DNA of 44,928 nt from W0P28-013 sp963593685 (GCA_963593685.1 CAVBBP010000016.1:1-44928), one strand, 5' to 3'. Counted from the stretch's first letter, positions 7,137 through 16,538 are shown. Numbers and translations: made by a program. The notes: a model not told the origin generated them from the letters alone.

Positions 7137-7151
7137 AGTGGGAATTTTATC

Positions 7152-7185
7152 AAAAAGCAGCGACCCATATTGCATGAGCCGCTGC
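7152..7185 (-). terminator. Intrinsic terminator of tkt
   Basis: GCAGCG (7157-7162) pairs with CGCTGC (7180-7185); on the minus strand a T5 run follows (A-run 7152-7156). It lies about 25 bp past the tkt stop and decides the start of the next gene. Confidence 0.7.
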
Positions 7186-7208
7186 CCTATTTTTATCAAT
7201 AGTTTGTG

Positions 7209-9212
7209 TTACGCCAAAAATTTGCGAATGCGTTCGGCTACTTGTGTGGGCGTGAAACCGAGTTTTTCGTCGAGCACTTTGTAGGGTGCCGAAAATCCGA
7301 ACGATTCCAAACCGTAAACAATGCCATCGGCACCGACAAGTCCTTCGAGATTGACTGGCAGACCTGCCGTCAAACCGAATTTCCGAACGCCGCGCGGCAA
7401 CACTTTCTCCTGATATTCAGCCGATTGCGAGCGGAACAAACCTTCCGAAGGCACGGAAACTACACGAATGCGTTTGCCTTCGCCACGCAAAATAGTGGCT
7501 GCCTCGCAAAGTGTGGAAACTTCGCTGCCCGAAGCCACCAAAATCACATCGGGATTGCCGTCGCAAGTTACGATGTACGCGCCTTTCGCTGCATCGCGGT
7601 TGTTGGTTGGCAAGTTGTTGATATTCTGGCGACTAAGAATGATGGCCGACGGCGTAAGCGTATTTTCCATCATCAGTTTGTAGCATTCGGTGCACTCTTC
7701 GGCATCGGCTGGGCGCAACACGAGCATCGAATTGCGTCCGTGGTGATTTTTCAGTTTCTCCATCAAGCGGATTTGCGCCTCCTGCTCCACAGGTTCGTGC
7801 GTTGGACCATCTTCGCCCACACGGAACGCATCGTGCGACCAAATGAACTTGACGGGCAATTCCATCAGGGCGGCCATGCGCACGGCTGGTTTCATATAGT
7901 CGGAAAAGACGAAGAATGTGGCACAAGCCGCTATCACGCCGCCGTGCAACGCCATGCCAAGGCAAACGCAAGCCATGGTGAGTTCGGCCACGCCAGCCTG
8001 CAAAAATGCGCCGCTGAAATCGCCGCGCGTCATGGCGTGCGTCTGTTTCAAAAAACCGTCGGTCTTGTCGGAGTTCGACAGGTCGGCACTCGACACCACC
8101 ATATTTTCGACCTGCTTGGCCAGTTGCGACAGCACCGCTGCCGATGCGGCACGCGTGGCGCTGTTGGGCTTCTGCTCCACTTTGCTCCAGTCGATTTGTG
8201 GGGCTTTGCCCGAGAAGAAGAGTTCCATTTTCGCTGCCAATTCGGGATTTGCAGCCGTCCATTGGGCTTTTGCAGCGCGTTTTTTGGCAACAAATTCTTT
8301 CAATTCGGCCTCGCGGCGGGCGTAGATTTCTTTGGTTTCGGCAAAGAATTGGAACGCATTGTCGGGGTCGCCGCCGAGTGCTTTCACGGTGTTGCGGTAG
8401 GCTTCGCCGCCGAGCGGTGCGCCGTGCGTGGCGCAGTTGTGTTCGAAACTCGAACCGTCGGCTTTCAGCGCGCCTTTGCCCATGATGGTATGCCCGATGA
8501 TGAGCGTTGGACGCTCTTTTTCGGCTTTGGCGGCGGTCAGAGCCTCGCGAATGGCTTTCACATCGTGGCCATCGATTTTGATGACGCGCCAGCCCCACGC
8601 TTCGTATTTTTTAGCGGTGTCCTCGCAAGTTACAGCGGCGGTTTCGGTCGAAAGTTGGATGTCGTTCGAGTCGTAAAACATGATGAGATTGTCCAGTCCA
8701 AGATTGCCCGCCAAGCGTCCTGCGCCCTGCGAAATCTCCTCTTGCACGCCGCCGTCGGAGATGTAGGCGTAGATGGTTTGGTTCATCACATCGCCAAATT
8801 TGGCTTTGAGGAATTTGGCTGCGATGGCTGCGCCCACAGCAAAAGCGTGTCCTTGCCCGAGCGGTCCCGATGTGTTTTCGATGCCGCGTTCCACATCAAC
8901 TTCGGGGTGACCAGGCGTTACACTGCCCCACTGACGCAGTTGTTGCAGTTCGTCTAGCGAAAATTTGCCTGTGCAAGCCAACACCGAATAGAGCATTGGT
9001 GCCATGTGTCCGGGGTCGAGAAAAAAGCGGTCGCGGCTCTCCCAGCGCGGATTTTGCGGATCGTATTCCAAAAATTCGGAATAGAGTACATTGATAAAAT
9101 CTGCGCCGCCCATTGCGCCGCCCGGATGGCCCGAATTTGCCTTCTCGACCATCGATGCCGCCAACACACGAATGTTATTGGCCGCTCTGTTCATTTGTTC
9201 TACGGTGTTCAT
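7209..9212 (-). CDS. tkt: Transketolase
   Basis: Full-length transketolase (667 aa) of the non-oxidative pentose phosphate pathway. It moves two-carbon units between sugar phosphates using thiamine diphosphate and Mg2+. The N-terminal PP domain has SGHPGG (27-32) and SGPLGQG, then the diphosphate-binding segment ISDGGVQEEISQG. The middle Pyr domain has MTRGDFSGAF and the conserved GEDGPTHEPVEQ, and a C-terminal domain follows (GADGIVYGLESFG). All expected blocks are present. It has its own terminator at 7152-7185 and lies downstream of thrS across a word block. Confidence 0.97.
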   Translation of the reverse strand: MNTVEQMNRAANNIRVLAASMVEKANSGHPGGAMGGADFINVLYSEFLEYDPQNPRWESRDRFFLDPGHMAPMLYSVLACTGKFSLDELQQLRQWGSVTPGHPEVDVERGIENTSGPLGQGHAFAVGAAIAAKFLKAKFGDVMNQTIYAYISDGGVQEEISQGAGRLAGNLGLDNLIMFYDSNDIQLSTETAAVTCEDTAKKYEAWGWRVIKIDGHDVKAIREALTAAKAEKERPTLIIGHTIMGKGALKADGSSFEHNCATHGAPLGGEAYRNTVKALGGDPDNAFQFFAETKEIYARREAELKEFVAKKRAAKAQWTAANPELAAKMELFFSGKAPQIDWSKVEQKPNSATRAASAAVLSQLAKQVENMVVSSADLSNSDKTDGFLKQTHAMTRGDFSGAFLQAGVAELTMACVCLGMALHGGVIAACATFFVFSDYMKPAVRMAALMELPVKFIWSHDAFRVGEDGPTHEPVEQEAQIRLMEKLKNHHGRNSMLVLRPADAEECTECYKLMMENTLTPSAIILSRQNINNLPTNNRDAAKGAYIVTCDGNPDVILVASGSEVSTLCEAATILRGEGKRIRVVSVPSEGLFRSQSAEYQEKVLPRGVRKFGLTAGLPVNLEGLVGADGIVYGLESFGFSAPYKVLDEKLGFTPTQVAERIRKFLA

Positions 9213-9231
9213 AGTATTTTAATTTCAGATT

Positions 9232-9450
9232 TCAGAATTTCAGATTTCAGATTAGGTTGATGAGTTGATTGGTTAATCGGTTGATTTTTTCTGTTGAAGC
9301 GTTGAAGCGTTGAACTGTTGAAGCGTTCGGACGCACGCGGTGCGTCCCTACTTTCGCACTTTCATACTTTCACACTTTCACACTAAAAAAATCCTCACTC
9401 CTAACTCCTAACTCCTAACTATTCTTGCTACTTGCTACTCATATCTTGCG
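9232..9450 (-). repeat. Intergenic word block between thrS and tkt, minus orientation
   Basis: Read along transcription (right to left): TAGCAAG words, AGGAGTTAGGAGT heptamers, TGAAAGTG octamers, palindrome GGACGCAC-N3-GTGCGTCC (9329-9347), AACGCTTC repeats, then ATCAAC octamers and TCTGAAA words before the tkt start. No ORF, promoter or terminator is evident. Confidence 0.75.
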
Positions 9451-9455
9451 ACTTA

Positions 9456-11396
9456 CTAGTAATTTGTCATCATCGCTTTGACTTCGGCATTGACCATTTG
9501 GGCGAATGCGTCGGGGGTCATTGCGCCTTTGTCGCCTTCGCCTTGCTTGCGCACTGCAACGACGCCTTCGGCCATCTCTTTTTCGCCGACGATGAGCAGG
9601 TACGGAATGCGTTTCAGTTCGTTGTCGCGGATTTTGCGCCCGATTTTTTCGTTGCGATAGTCGCCAATGGTGCGCACATCGAGCAGATTCAGTTTGTCGA
9701 CCACCTGTTGTGCGTAGTCGTTGAATTTTTCGCTGATTGGCAGCACCACGGCTTGGTCGGGCGTGAGCCACAACGGGAATTTGCCGCCCGTGTGTTCGAT
9801 AAGCACAGCCACAAAGCGTTCCATCGAGCCGAATGGTGCGCGGTGAATCATCACGGGACGGTGTTTTTGGTTGTCGTCGCCTGTGTATTCGAGTTCGAAA
9901 CGCTCGGGCAGGTTGTAGTCCACCTGAATTGTGCCGAGTTGCCAACGGCGACCGATAGCATCTTTCACCATAAAGTCGAGTTTTGGACCATAGAAAGCCG
10001 CCTCGCCATACTCAATTTTGGCGGGCAAACCCTTCTCTTGGCACGCCTCGACGATGGAGCGTTCGGCTTTTTCCCAAACCTCGTCGCTGCCCACATATTT
10101 TTCGCGGTCGTTCGGGTCGCGCAACGAGATTTGCGCCTCGAAGTTCTTGAAATCCAACGCTTTGAATATGATGGCGATGATGTCCATCACGCGCAAAAAT
10201 TCGTCTTTCACTTGGTCGGGACGGCAGAAAATGTGTGCATCGTCCTGCGTAAAGGAGCGCACGCGCGTCAAACCATGCAGTTCGCCGCTCTGTTCGTAGC
10301 GATAGACAGTGCCAAACTCGGCCACGCGCAGCGGCAGGTCTTTGTACGAGTGCGGCGAATTTTTGTAAACCATGCAGTGGTGTGGGCAGTTCATCGGTTT
10401 CAGCATATAAACCTCGCCCTCTTCGGGAGTGGTGATGGGCTGAAAACTATCTTTGCCGTAGTGGTCCCAGTGCCCCGATGTGATGTAGAGTTGCTTTGCA
10501 CCGATGTGTGGCGTCATCACCTCCTGATAGCCATAGCGTTTTTGTATGGTGCGCAGAAAATCTTGCAAACGCAGGCGCAACGCCGTTCCTTTTGGCAACC
10601 AGAGCGGCAACCCTTTGCCCACCATATCAGAAAAGGTGAAGAGTTCCAACTCTTTGCCAATTTTGCGGTGGTCGCGTTTTTTGGCCTCTTCGAGCAGCAC
10701 CAGATAGTCGTCGAGCATCTTCTTTTTGGGGAATGTGATGCCGTAGATGCGCGTCAGTTGCGGACGATGTTCGTCGCCGCGCCAGTATGCGCCAGCCACG
10801 CTCAACAGTTTGATGGCTTTTATCGGGCTTGTGTCGGGCAGGTGCGGGCCGCGGCACAAATCGACAAATCCGCCTTGGCGATAGAGCGTGATTGTGCCGT
10901 CTTCGAGTTCCGAAATCAGTTCTACCTTATATATTTCGCCTCTGGCTTCGAACATCGCCATCGCTTCGGCTTTGCTGATGTCTTCGCGCACCACAGCCTC
11001 TTTGCGCGCCACCAATTCGACCATCTTCTTTTCGATTTTTTCCAAATCGGTCTCTTTGATAACCACGCCTGCGGGCGGCTCTACATCGTAGTAGAAACCG
11101 TTTTCGATGGCGGGACCAATGCCAAATTTTGTGCCGGGATAGAGTTCGGTCAAGGCTTCGGCCAGCAGGTGCGCCGAGGTGTGCCAAAAAGTGTGTTTTG
11201 CCTCTTCGTCGTCCCACTTGTGGAGGCGGAGCGTGCTGTCGTCGTTTATCGGGCGCGCCAAATCGCGTACCTCGCCATTGACCGTGGCGGCCAGCACTTC
11301 GGCAGCCAAACGCGGACTAATGCTTTCGGCTATCTGCAGCGCAGTAACGCCTTTTTCGTACTCGCGCACAGAGCCATCAGGAAAAGTGATTTTCAT
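9456..11396 (-). CDS. thrS: Threonyl-tRNA synthetase
   Basis: Class II aminoacyl-tRNA synthetase, 646 aa, normal length. Domains in order: TGS (about 1-60, starting MKITFPDGSVREYEKG), the editing/second additional domain with HTSAHLLAEAL (about residues 72-82), the class II catalytic core with the zinc-binding set (MNCPHHC, RVAEFGTVYRYE, then LTRVRSFTQDDAHIFC, and APFGSMERF), and the anticodon-binding domain beginning near VVLPISEKF. It charges tRNA-Thr and hydrolyses mischarged Ser-tRNA. A -7 box lies about 50 bp upstream. The usual Bacteroidota partners infC, rpmI and rplT do not follow it; tkt does. Confidence 0.97.
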   Translation of the reverse strand: MKITFPDGSVREYEKGVTALQIAESISPRLAAEVLAATVNGEVRDLARPINDDSTLRLHKWDDEEAKHTFWHTSAHLLAEALTELYPGTKFGIGPAIENGFYYDVEPPAGVVIKETDLEKIEKKMVELVARKEAVVREDISKAEAMAMFEARGEIYKVELISELEDGTITLYRQGGFVDLCRGPHLPDTSPIKAIKLLSVAGAYWRGDEHRPQLTRIYGITFPKKKMLDDYLVLLEEAKKRDHRKIGKELELFTFSDMVGKGLPLWLPKGTALRLRLQDFLRTIQKRYGYQEVMTPHIGAKQLYITSGHWDHYGKDSFQPITTPEEGEVYMLKPMNCPHHCMVYKNSPHSYKDLPLRVAEFGTVYRYEQSGELHGLTRVRSFTQDDAHIFCRPDQVKDEFLRVMDIIAIIFKALDFKNFEAQISLRDPNDREKYVGSDEVWEKAERSIVEACQEKGLPAKIEYGEAAFYGPKLDFMVKDAIGRRWQLGTIQVDYNLPERFELEYTGDDNQKHRPVMIHRAPFGSMERFVAVLIEHTGGKFPLWLTPDQAVVLPISEKFNDYAQQVVDKLNLLDVRTIGDYRNEKIGRKIRDNELKRIPYLLIVGEKEMAEGVVAVRKQGEGDKGAMTPDAFAQMVNAEVKAMMTNY

Positions 11397-11446
11397 TCTA
11401 TTATTCGTTTTTTCGATATTGACAAAAAAGTTTGCATTCCAACCTG

Positions 11447-11454
11447 CAAAGATA
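11447..11454 (-). promoter_or_regulatory. -7 box of thrS
   Basis: Minus-strand TATCTTTG followed by CAGG fits TAnnTTTG. Transcription would start near 11440, leaving a leader of about 45 nt, so no long leader or T-box-like structure fits here. Confidence 0.6.
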
Positions 11455-11494
11455 CGAATTTTAGTTGAAAGAAAAAAAGCGAAAAAAGTTTGTA

Positions 11495-11982
11495 AAGTTG
11501 AAAGTGTGTAAAGTCTACAAAGTAGAAAGTTTATAAAGTTGATTGGTTGATCAGTTGATTAGTTTAACGCATTGGTGAAAGTTTCTGTGGATTTGGTTAT
11601 TTGTGGATTTGGTTATTTGAAAATTTATTATTCATTTTTCATTGTTAATTATTTATTTTCTTGGCAGTAGCCCCCTTTCCCGTTTCCCCCGAAGGGGGAA
11701 AAGCCGCGCGTCTAATTAAGAATTTTGAATTTAGAATTATGAATTTTTTCGACAAGCAAGCGCAGTGCCAAACTTGTTTGAGCAGTGCCGAGCGGAGAAA
11801 AAATGCGCGCAGCGAATTATTTGCGTTCAAAAACGCTGCCAAAAATTAATTAAATGATTGAAAATTAAATAATTAGGTAATTAAAAAGTCTTTTGTCTTT
11901 ATTCTTTATTCTTTATTCTTTACTCAAAATTCTTGCGACTTGCTACTTGCTACTTGCTACTTTCATTGTCAATTATTTTTCC
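11495..11982 (-). repeat. Intergenic word block upstream of thrS, minus orientation
   Basis: Read right to left: TAGCAAG heptamers, AGAATAA words, a short segment with TTCGCTGCGCGC and CGCTCGGCACTGCTC (about 11745-11845), TTCTAAATTCAAAATTC words, the hairpin TTTCCCCC-gaa-GGGGGAAA (11683-11701), ATAACCAAATCC words, GCGTTAAAC with ATCAAC octamers, and TATAAAC/GTAGAC units next to the thrS promoter. Two overlapping 62-65 aa ORFs here are translations of repeats and were not accepted as genes. Confidence 0.7.
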
Positions 11983-11990
11983 TATCTTTG
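11983..11990 (+). promoter_or_regulatory. -7 box of the acyltransferase gene
   Basis: TATCTTTG followed by TAGG matches TAnnTTTG, 20 bp before the ATG at 12011. It lies immediately after a TTGCTAC word array. Confidence 0.55.
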
Positions 11991-12010
11991 TAGGTTAAAA
12001 CCTTTGTGGT

Positions 12011-12745
12011 ATGAAACGCACAGTCAATCCATTTTTTGCAGTTTACGAATTTTTGGTATTCCTGCCGTTGGCCGTGGCTATCACGGCTGCTACCGCTGTA
12101 ATCACCATTGCGATAACGCCTTTCAGCAAGAGCGCAAAGTGGGGCTACTACCCTGCCATCGTCTGGGCGCGTGTGATGTGCGCCATCGCTTTTGTGCGTG
12201 TGCGCATTGTGGGGCGCGACTTGTACAGCACCAAACAGTCGTACATTTTTGTGGCAAATCACCAGAGTGCCTACGACATTTTTCCGATTTACGGCTACAT
12301 TGGCAGTCGATTTGTGTGGATAATGAAAAAGGAACTGCAAAAAATTCCGTTGGTGGGCAAGGCCTGCGAATCTGTTGGGCATATTTTTATCGACCGCAGC
12401 AGTGCCATCAAGTCGAAACGCAGCATGGAGGCCGCCGAACGCAAACTGCGCAACGGTTTGTCGGTGGTGGTTTTTCCCGAAGGCAGCCGCACACGCGACG
12501 GCGCACTGGGGCGCTTCAAACGCGGTGCGTTCAGCATTGCCGCCGACCTGCATCTGCCCGTAGTGCCAATAACGATAAAAGGCGCATATAGCGTGCTTCC
12601 AGCGGGTTCGTGCCTCATCAAACCAGGCAGAATCGAACTCATTTTCCACCAGCCCATCGACACCACCGAACTGACGCTCGACAATCTCAACGATTTCGTC
12701 GAAACAACACGCAACATCATCGCAAAAGACTTGGGAAAAAATTAG
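12011..12745 (+). CDS. plsC: 1-acyl-sn-glycerol-3-phosphate acyltransferase (PlsC family)
   Basis: 244 aa membrane-associated acyltransferase that converts lysophosphatidic acid to phosphatidic acid in phospholipid synthesis. The N-terminus has one or two membrane segments (about residues 10-45). The family blocks are NHQSAYDIF (the HX4D catalytic motif), FVWIMKKEL, FIDRSSAIKSKRSM and VVFPEGSRTRDG (the phosphate-binding EGTR-like block), then PVVPITIKG. The length is typical. It has its own promoter and a very short leader. Other lyso-lipid acyltransferase activity cannot be excluded from the motifs. Confidence 0.92.
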   Translation: MKRTVNPFFAVYEFLVFLPLAVAITAATAVITIAITPFSKSAKWGYYPAIVWARVMCAIAFVRVRIVGRDLYSTKQSYIFVANHQSAYDIFPIYGYIGSRFVWIMKKELQKIPLVGKACESVGHIFIDRSSAIKSKRSMEAAERKLRNGLSVVVFPEGSRTRDGALGRFKRGAFSIAADLHLPVVPITIKGAYSVLPAGSCLIKPGRIELIFHQPIDTTELTLDNLNDFVETTRNIIAKDLGKN

Positions 12746-13000
12746 GAGTGAGGAGTTTTTTAGTGTGAAAGTATGAAAGTGTGAAAGTAGGGACGCACCG
12801 CGTGCATCCGAAAGGTTAGCGGTTATAGGTTAGAGTTTATAGGAAATGAACGAAGATAAAGACTAAGAACAAAAGCCTTTCCCCCTATCGGGGGAAACGG
12901 GAAAGGGGGCTACAACCTGAAACCTGAAATAAACCTCACAGACCATCACTAACGCGTTAAACCGATCAACCAATCAACTGATCAACTCATCAACCTATAT
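12746..13000 (+). repeat. Intergenic word block, plus orientation
   Basis: In order: GGAGTGAGGAG, TGAAAGTA/G octamers, palindrome GGACGCAC-N3-GTGCATCC (12791-12809), GGTTATAGG words, hairpin TTTCCCCC-tatc-GGGGGAAA (12878-12897) with GGGAAAGGGGGCT, CTGAAACCTGAAA, GCGTTAAAC and four ATCAAC octamers ending just before the TTG start at 13008. It is almost the exact reverse-strand counterpart of the block upstream of tkt. Confidence 0.75.
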
Positions 13001-13007
13001 AAAAAAA

Positions 13008-14882
13008 TTGAAAAAAATCCTTGTCATATTCATCGGTTTGTTGCTGGGCGTGCCGCTGTGGGCGCAGCATTACTCTACCAAATCGAAAAAAGCCATCGAG
13101 TTGTTCGAGCGGGCGCGCTTATCGTATAGCGCCACCGAACGCGCCGAACTGATTCAAAAAGCCATCGATAAGGACAAAAATTTTGTGGAGGCCTACTGGC
13201 TGCAAGCGCAGGAAGCGTTGCGCCGCAAGGAGAGCCAACGCGCCTTACAGATTTTGACAAAAATCGACAATCCAAAAATGGCGCGCCACAGCGAAACGCA
13301 AGGCATGATGGCCGAAATTCTCTATCTCGACGGTCGCTACCAAGCCGCTATCGACAAGGCGGAAACGATTACCGACGGCGGCTACGCACGCATCAAAATC
13401 GAAATGCTGGAGCGGTTTCGCAATGCGCTCGCTTTGAGCCAAAATCCAGTGCCATTCGACCCTGTGAACCTGAAAGCCATCAACACGCGCTTCGACGACT
13501 ATTTTCCGAGCATCACCGCCGATGGACAGATGATTTCGACCACCGTTTTGGTCGAAGAGGCCAACTTCTACAAGCAGGAAGACCTCTATTGGAGCCGCAA
13601 ACGCAACGGCGTGTGGCAAATAGCGCGACCGCTCAATATGCCCATGAATACGCCGCAAAACGAGGGTTCGCAGAGTTTCTCGGCCGACGGACGCTACATG
13701 TTTTTTGTGGCGTGCGACCGCAAAGAGGGCGTTGGCAGTTGCGACATCTACTACGCTCTGCGCATTGGCGACACATGGAGTCAGCCCATCTGCATCGGCG
13801 AACCCGTGAACACGCCCTATTGGGAGAGCAATCCAGTGCTATCGCCCACTGGCGACGAACTGTTTTTTGTGTCGAATCGCAAGCCGAATATCGGCGGAAA
13901 AGACATTTGGCACTGCCGCGTGGAGATGCTCGACAATGGACTGCTCCGCTTCTACGATGCCGAAAATCTGGGCAACCCCATCAACACCGAAAAAGACGAG
14001 TATGCGCCGTTTATTCACGCTGATAATCAGACACTTTACTTTGCATCGAACGGTCATTACGGCCTTGGGCGGAGCGATATTTTTGTGGCACGCCGCACCG
14101 CCGATGGTTGGAGCGAACCGCAAAACATCGGTTACCCGATAAACACCAACGGCGACGAGGCGGGATTTGTGGTGAATGCCGCTGGCGACAAAGCCTATTT
14201 TTCGTCGGACAAGGTCGAAAACAACGGCCAACGCCTCGATATCTACGAGATAACGCTGCCCGAAAATGTCCGCCCGAAACCGATGGCGTTTGTGGCTGGC
14301 CGCACTTTCAACGCCGCTACGGGCAAAAATGTGGACGCACGCATCGAAATTTTCGACACCAACACATCGACCAAAATCTACGAGTCGCTCTCCGACCGCC
14401 GCATCGGTGAATTTACGGCCTATCTGCCGCCCGACGGCAATTTTGGCATCAATGTGCGGCGGCAGGGCTACCTTTTCTATTCCGACAACATTACCTCGAC
14501 CGCCGATTCGCTGCTCATCGCGCTGCAACCAGCCAAAGTGGGCAGCAAAATTGTGTTGCGCAACCTCTTTTTTGCCTTCAATTCGGCCGAAATCGAGGCA
14601 CAATCGGACAAAGAGATTGCTTATTTGGTCGATTTTATGCGCCAAAACCCCAAAATTCGCATCGAAATCACGGGACATACCGACAATGTTGGCACCGAAA
14701 ATTACAACCTGCAACTGAGCCAAGCGCGCGCCAACGCCCTGCGCCAACTGCTGATTGAGCGCGGCGTGAGCGCCAACCGCATGACGGCTCAAGGCAAAGG
14801 CAGCACCGCCCCAATAGCCACCAACGACACCGACGAAGGCCGCCAAACCAACCGCCGCGTCGAAATCGAAATAGTTGAGTAA
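13008..14882 (+). CDS. TPR / PD40 beta-propeller / OmpA-family outer membrane protein (PorE-like)
   Basis: 624 aa exported protein anchored to peptidoglycan. Signal peptide 1-19 (MKKILVIFIGLLLGVPLWA); TPR-like helices about 25-135; PD40/WD40-like beta-propeller repeats about 165-420 (for example SFSADGRYMFFVA and LSPTGDELFFVSN); a carboxypeptidase-regulatory-like beta domain about 425-505 (VAGRTFNAATGKNVDARIEI); OmpA C-terminal domain about 520-624 with ITGHTDNVG and TNRRVEIEI. This domain order is that described for PorE of the type IX secretion system. PorE of Porphyromonas is a lipoprotein, whereas here there is no lipobox, so a related paralogue is possible. The start is TTG, chosen because MKKIL and the signal peptide begin exactly there and no ATG is near. 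Confidence 0.83.
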   Translation: MKKILVIFIGLLLGVPLWAQHYSTKSKKAIELFERARLSYSATERAELIQKAIDKDKNFVEAYWLQAQEALRRKESQRALQILTKIDNPKMARHSETQGMMAEILYLDGRYQAAIDKAETITDGGYARIKIEMLERFRNALALSQNPVPFDPVNLKAINTRFDDYFPSITADGQMISTTVLVEEANFYKQEDLYWSRKRNGVWQIARPLNMPMNTPQNEGSQSFSADGRYMFFVACDRKEGVGSCDIYYALRIGDTWSQPICIGEPVNTPYWESNPVLSPTGDELFFVSNRKPNIGGKDIWHCRVEMLDNGLLRFYDAENLGNPINTEKDEYAPFIHADNQTLYFASNGHYGLGRSDIFVARRTADGWSEPQNIGYPINTNGDEAGFVVNAAGDKAYFSSDKVENNGQRLDIYEITLPENVRPKPMAFVAGRTFNAATGKNVDARIEIFDTNTSTKIYESLSDRRIGEFTAYLPPDGNFGINVRRQGYLFYSDNITSTADSLLIALQPAKVGSKIVLRNLFFAFNSAEIEAQSDKEIAYLVDFMRQNPKIRIEITGHTDNVGTENYNLQLSQARANALRQLLIERGVSANRMTAQGKGSTAPIATNDTDEGRQTNRRVEIEIVE

Positions 14883-15262
14883 AAATTAGGAGTGAGGAGT
14901 GAGGAGTGAGGAGTGAGGAGTGAGGAATTTTTTGAATAAGGAGTAAGGAGTAAAGACAAAAGACTAAATTATTTGAAAATTTGAAGATTTGAAAATTTGA
15001 AAATTTGAAGATTGCGGATTTCTTGATTCCGAAAACCTGAAACTTGAAACAACGCGCAGCGCAACCAGAAACTAGAAATTAGAAATAAGAACTGCCTCAC
15101 AGAACCAACACAAATGCGTTAAACTCATCAACCAATCAACTTTTCAACTCATCAACGACCAATCAACCAATCAACTAATCAACTAATCAACTGATCAACC
15201 AATCAACTTTATAGACTTTCTACTTTATAGACTTTACACACTTTCTTTATACACTAAAGAAA
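14883..15262 (+). repeat. Intergenic word block, plus orientation
   Basis: A 380-bp gap with no gene. In order: five GGAGTGA heptamers (about 14889-14925), GGAGTAA units, TTTGAAAATTTGAAGA repeats, a CTGAAACTTGAAAC word, CTAGAAATTAGAAA heptamers, GCGTTAAAC, about ten ATCAAC octamers (15123-15208), and TATAGACTTT units running to the YjbQ start. Confidence 0.75.
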
Positions 15263-15267
15263 AAAAA

Positions 15268-15675
15268 ATGCGCCAGACAGAATTTACATTACGCCCACAC
15301 GGATATGGTTTTCACTTGATAACCAACGAGATAGTGCAGAATCTGCCCGAACTGCCAGCGTGCGGACTGCTCCACTTGTTCATCAAACACACCTCGGCGG
15401 CGTTGAGTCTGAACGAAAATGCCGACCCCGATGTGCAGACCGATTTGGCGGCGGCTTTCGACCATCTGGTGCGCGAGCGCGAGCCCTACTACCTGCACAC
15501 CTGCGAGGGCGACGACGATATGCCAGCACACATCAAAAGCACGCTTGTGGGCGCATCGGTAACCGTGCCAATTACAAACCACCGACTCAATCTCGGCACA
15601 TGGCAAGGCATCTACCTCTGCGAATTTCGCCGCCGCGCCTCGGGGCGACATGTCGTGGCCACTATCATCGAATAA
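15268..15675 (+). CDS. YjbQ/UPF0047 family protein (secondary thiamine-phosphate synthase-like)
   Basis: 135 aa, whole length of the family. Conserved blocks seen: IKHTSAALSLNENADPDVQ, ...EGDDDMPAHIKSTLVG, and LGTWQGIYLCEFRRRA near the end, with the His and Asp residues thought to form the metal or active site. Family members can rescue thiamine-phosphate synthase mutants at a low level, but the real role is unsettled. It precedes the YciH gene by 62 bp on the same strand and may be co-transcribed. Confidence 0.88.
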   Translation: MRQTEFTLRPHGYGFHLITNEIVQNLPELPACGLLHLFIKHTSAALSLNENADPDVQTDLAAAFDHLVREREPYYLHTCEGDDDMPAHIKSTLVGASVTVPITNHRLNLGTWQGIYLCEFRRRASGRHVVATIIE

Positions 15676-15737
15676 TCGCTCGCGAATGGCTGTTAATAAC
15701 TTACCCTTACACTATCTTCACAAACCCGTAACACGCT

Positions 15738-16082
15738 ATGAAACAACAAGATAACGATTGGAAAAACCGTTTGAACATTGTCTATTCCACCAATCCAGAT
15801 TTTGTTTATCAACACACGCACGACGGCGACGAACCGACCACGCTTCCGCCAGCGCAACAGCGGTTGCATGTGCAACTCGAACGCCGCAACCGAGGTGGCA
15901 AAGCGGTTACACTTGTGTCGGGTTTTGTAGGCAGCGACGACGACCTAAAAGCACTTGGCAAAACGCTGAAAACGAAATGTGGCGTGGGCGGCTCTGCCAA
16001 AGATGGCGAAATTATCGTTCAAGGCGAACTGGTCGAAAAGGTGAAGGCGTTGTTGATAAATTTGGGCTACAAAGTGAAATAA
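15738..16082 (+). CDS. SUI1/eIF1-like translation factor (YciH family)
   Basis: 114 aa. The C-terminal 70 residues form an SUI1 domain: VQLERRNRGGKAVTLVSGF, GSDDDLKALGKTLKTKCGVG, GGSAKDGEIIVQG, and a final VKALLINLGYKVK. The N-terminal about 40 residues are polar and probably flexible. Bacterial YciH proteins resemble eukaryotic eIF1 and can affect start-codon fidelity; the physiological role is not settled. The last codons and stop lie in the first copy of a 74-bp duplication (16069-16142) that also contains its terminator. Confidence 0.88.
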   Translation: MKQQDNDWKNRLNIVYSTNPDFVYQHTHDGDEPTTLPPAQQRLHVQLERRNRGGKAVTLVSGFVGSDDDLKALGKTLKTKCGVGGSAKDGEIIVQGELVEKVKALLINLGYKVK

Positions 16083-16142
16083 GCCCCAAATTTCCGACCA
16101 AAAAATAGCGACAAAGTTCGCCTCTGTCGCTATTGAAGTTTT
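16069..16142 (+). repeat. Left copy of a duplicated terminator segment
   Basis: This 74-bp stretch (last codons of the YciH gene plus terminator) is repeated with few differences at 16539-16611. The two copies flank about 400 bp of hairpin-rich, gene-free DNA. Confidence 0.8.
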
Positions 16143-16144
16143 TT
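16106..16144 (+). terminator. Intrinsic terminator of the YciH gene
   Basis: TAGCGACA (16106-16113) pairs with TGTCGCTA (16125-16132); a T6 run follows at 16139-16144. It begins 23 bp after the stop codon. Confidence 0.75.
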
Positions 16145-16538
16145 CGTTGTGCGGGATTTGTAATCCCGCACTCGCTGTATTATAGGGATTTGCAATCCGT
16201 TTTTTGTTGCTGTTTACTTTTTTCGTTCATTTCTTTTGACGACCAAAAGAAACGAACCAATTTTGCGAGTGAGCGAGCGCAAACGAAAACTCGTTTTTGA
16301 TTTGCCGAGCGTGAGCAAAATCAAGAATTAAAGAAAAGTCGCGGCAGGGGCGCGAGCGTTGCCAAAAATTGGCGGTTTTGGTTTCGGCGGAATTAAACTC
16401 GCTTCGCTCAAACAGTAATTCCGCTTTTTCGAAACGCAAAACCTGATTTTTGACACTCGCCACCCAATGCCGTTCGCGTTCCGAAAAGCCTCTAAATTTG
16501 AGAAAAATCACTTGCAAAGCAATTTTTAGAAATCTCCG
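16145..16538. repeat. Hairpin-rich non-coding element between duplicated terminators
   Basis: No credible gene. Three palindromes follow each other: GTGCGGGATT-tgt-AATCCCGCAC (16149-16171), GGATT-tgc-AATCC with a T6 run (16186-16204), and TTTCTTTTG-acgac-CAAAAGAAA (16230-16252), whose stem extends outward by GTTC/GAAC with one mismatch. Further on are GCGAGTGAGCGAGCGC-like and TTCGCTC-type short inverted words. A 118-aa minus ORF runs through it, but its first residues translate the duplicated terminator, so I do not accept it. Confidence 0.55.

Noticed and set aside
7206..8957. 583-codon open frame opposite tkt
   Set aside because: Antisense of an intact transketolase gene. No start signals or domain.
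9432..11468. 678-codon open frame opposite thrS
   Set aside because: Antisense of an intact thrS. The composition is typical of shadow frames, and no motif is seen.
11645..11849. Overlapping 65-aa and 62-aa ORFs on opposite strands between thrS and plsC
   Set aside because: Both are translations of dispersed intergenic words (TTTCCCCC hairpin and AATTTAGAATT words). There is no coding signal.
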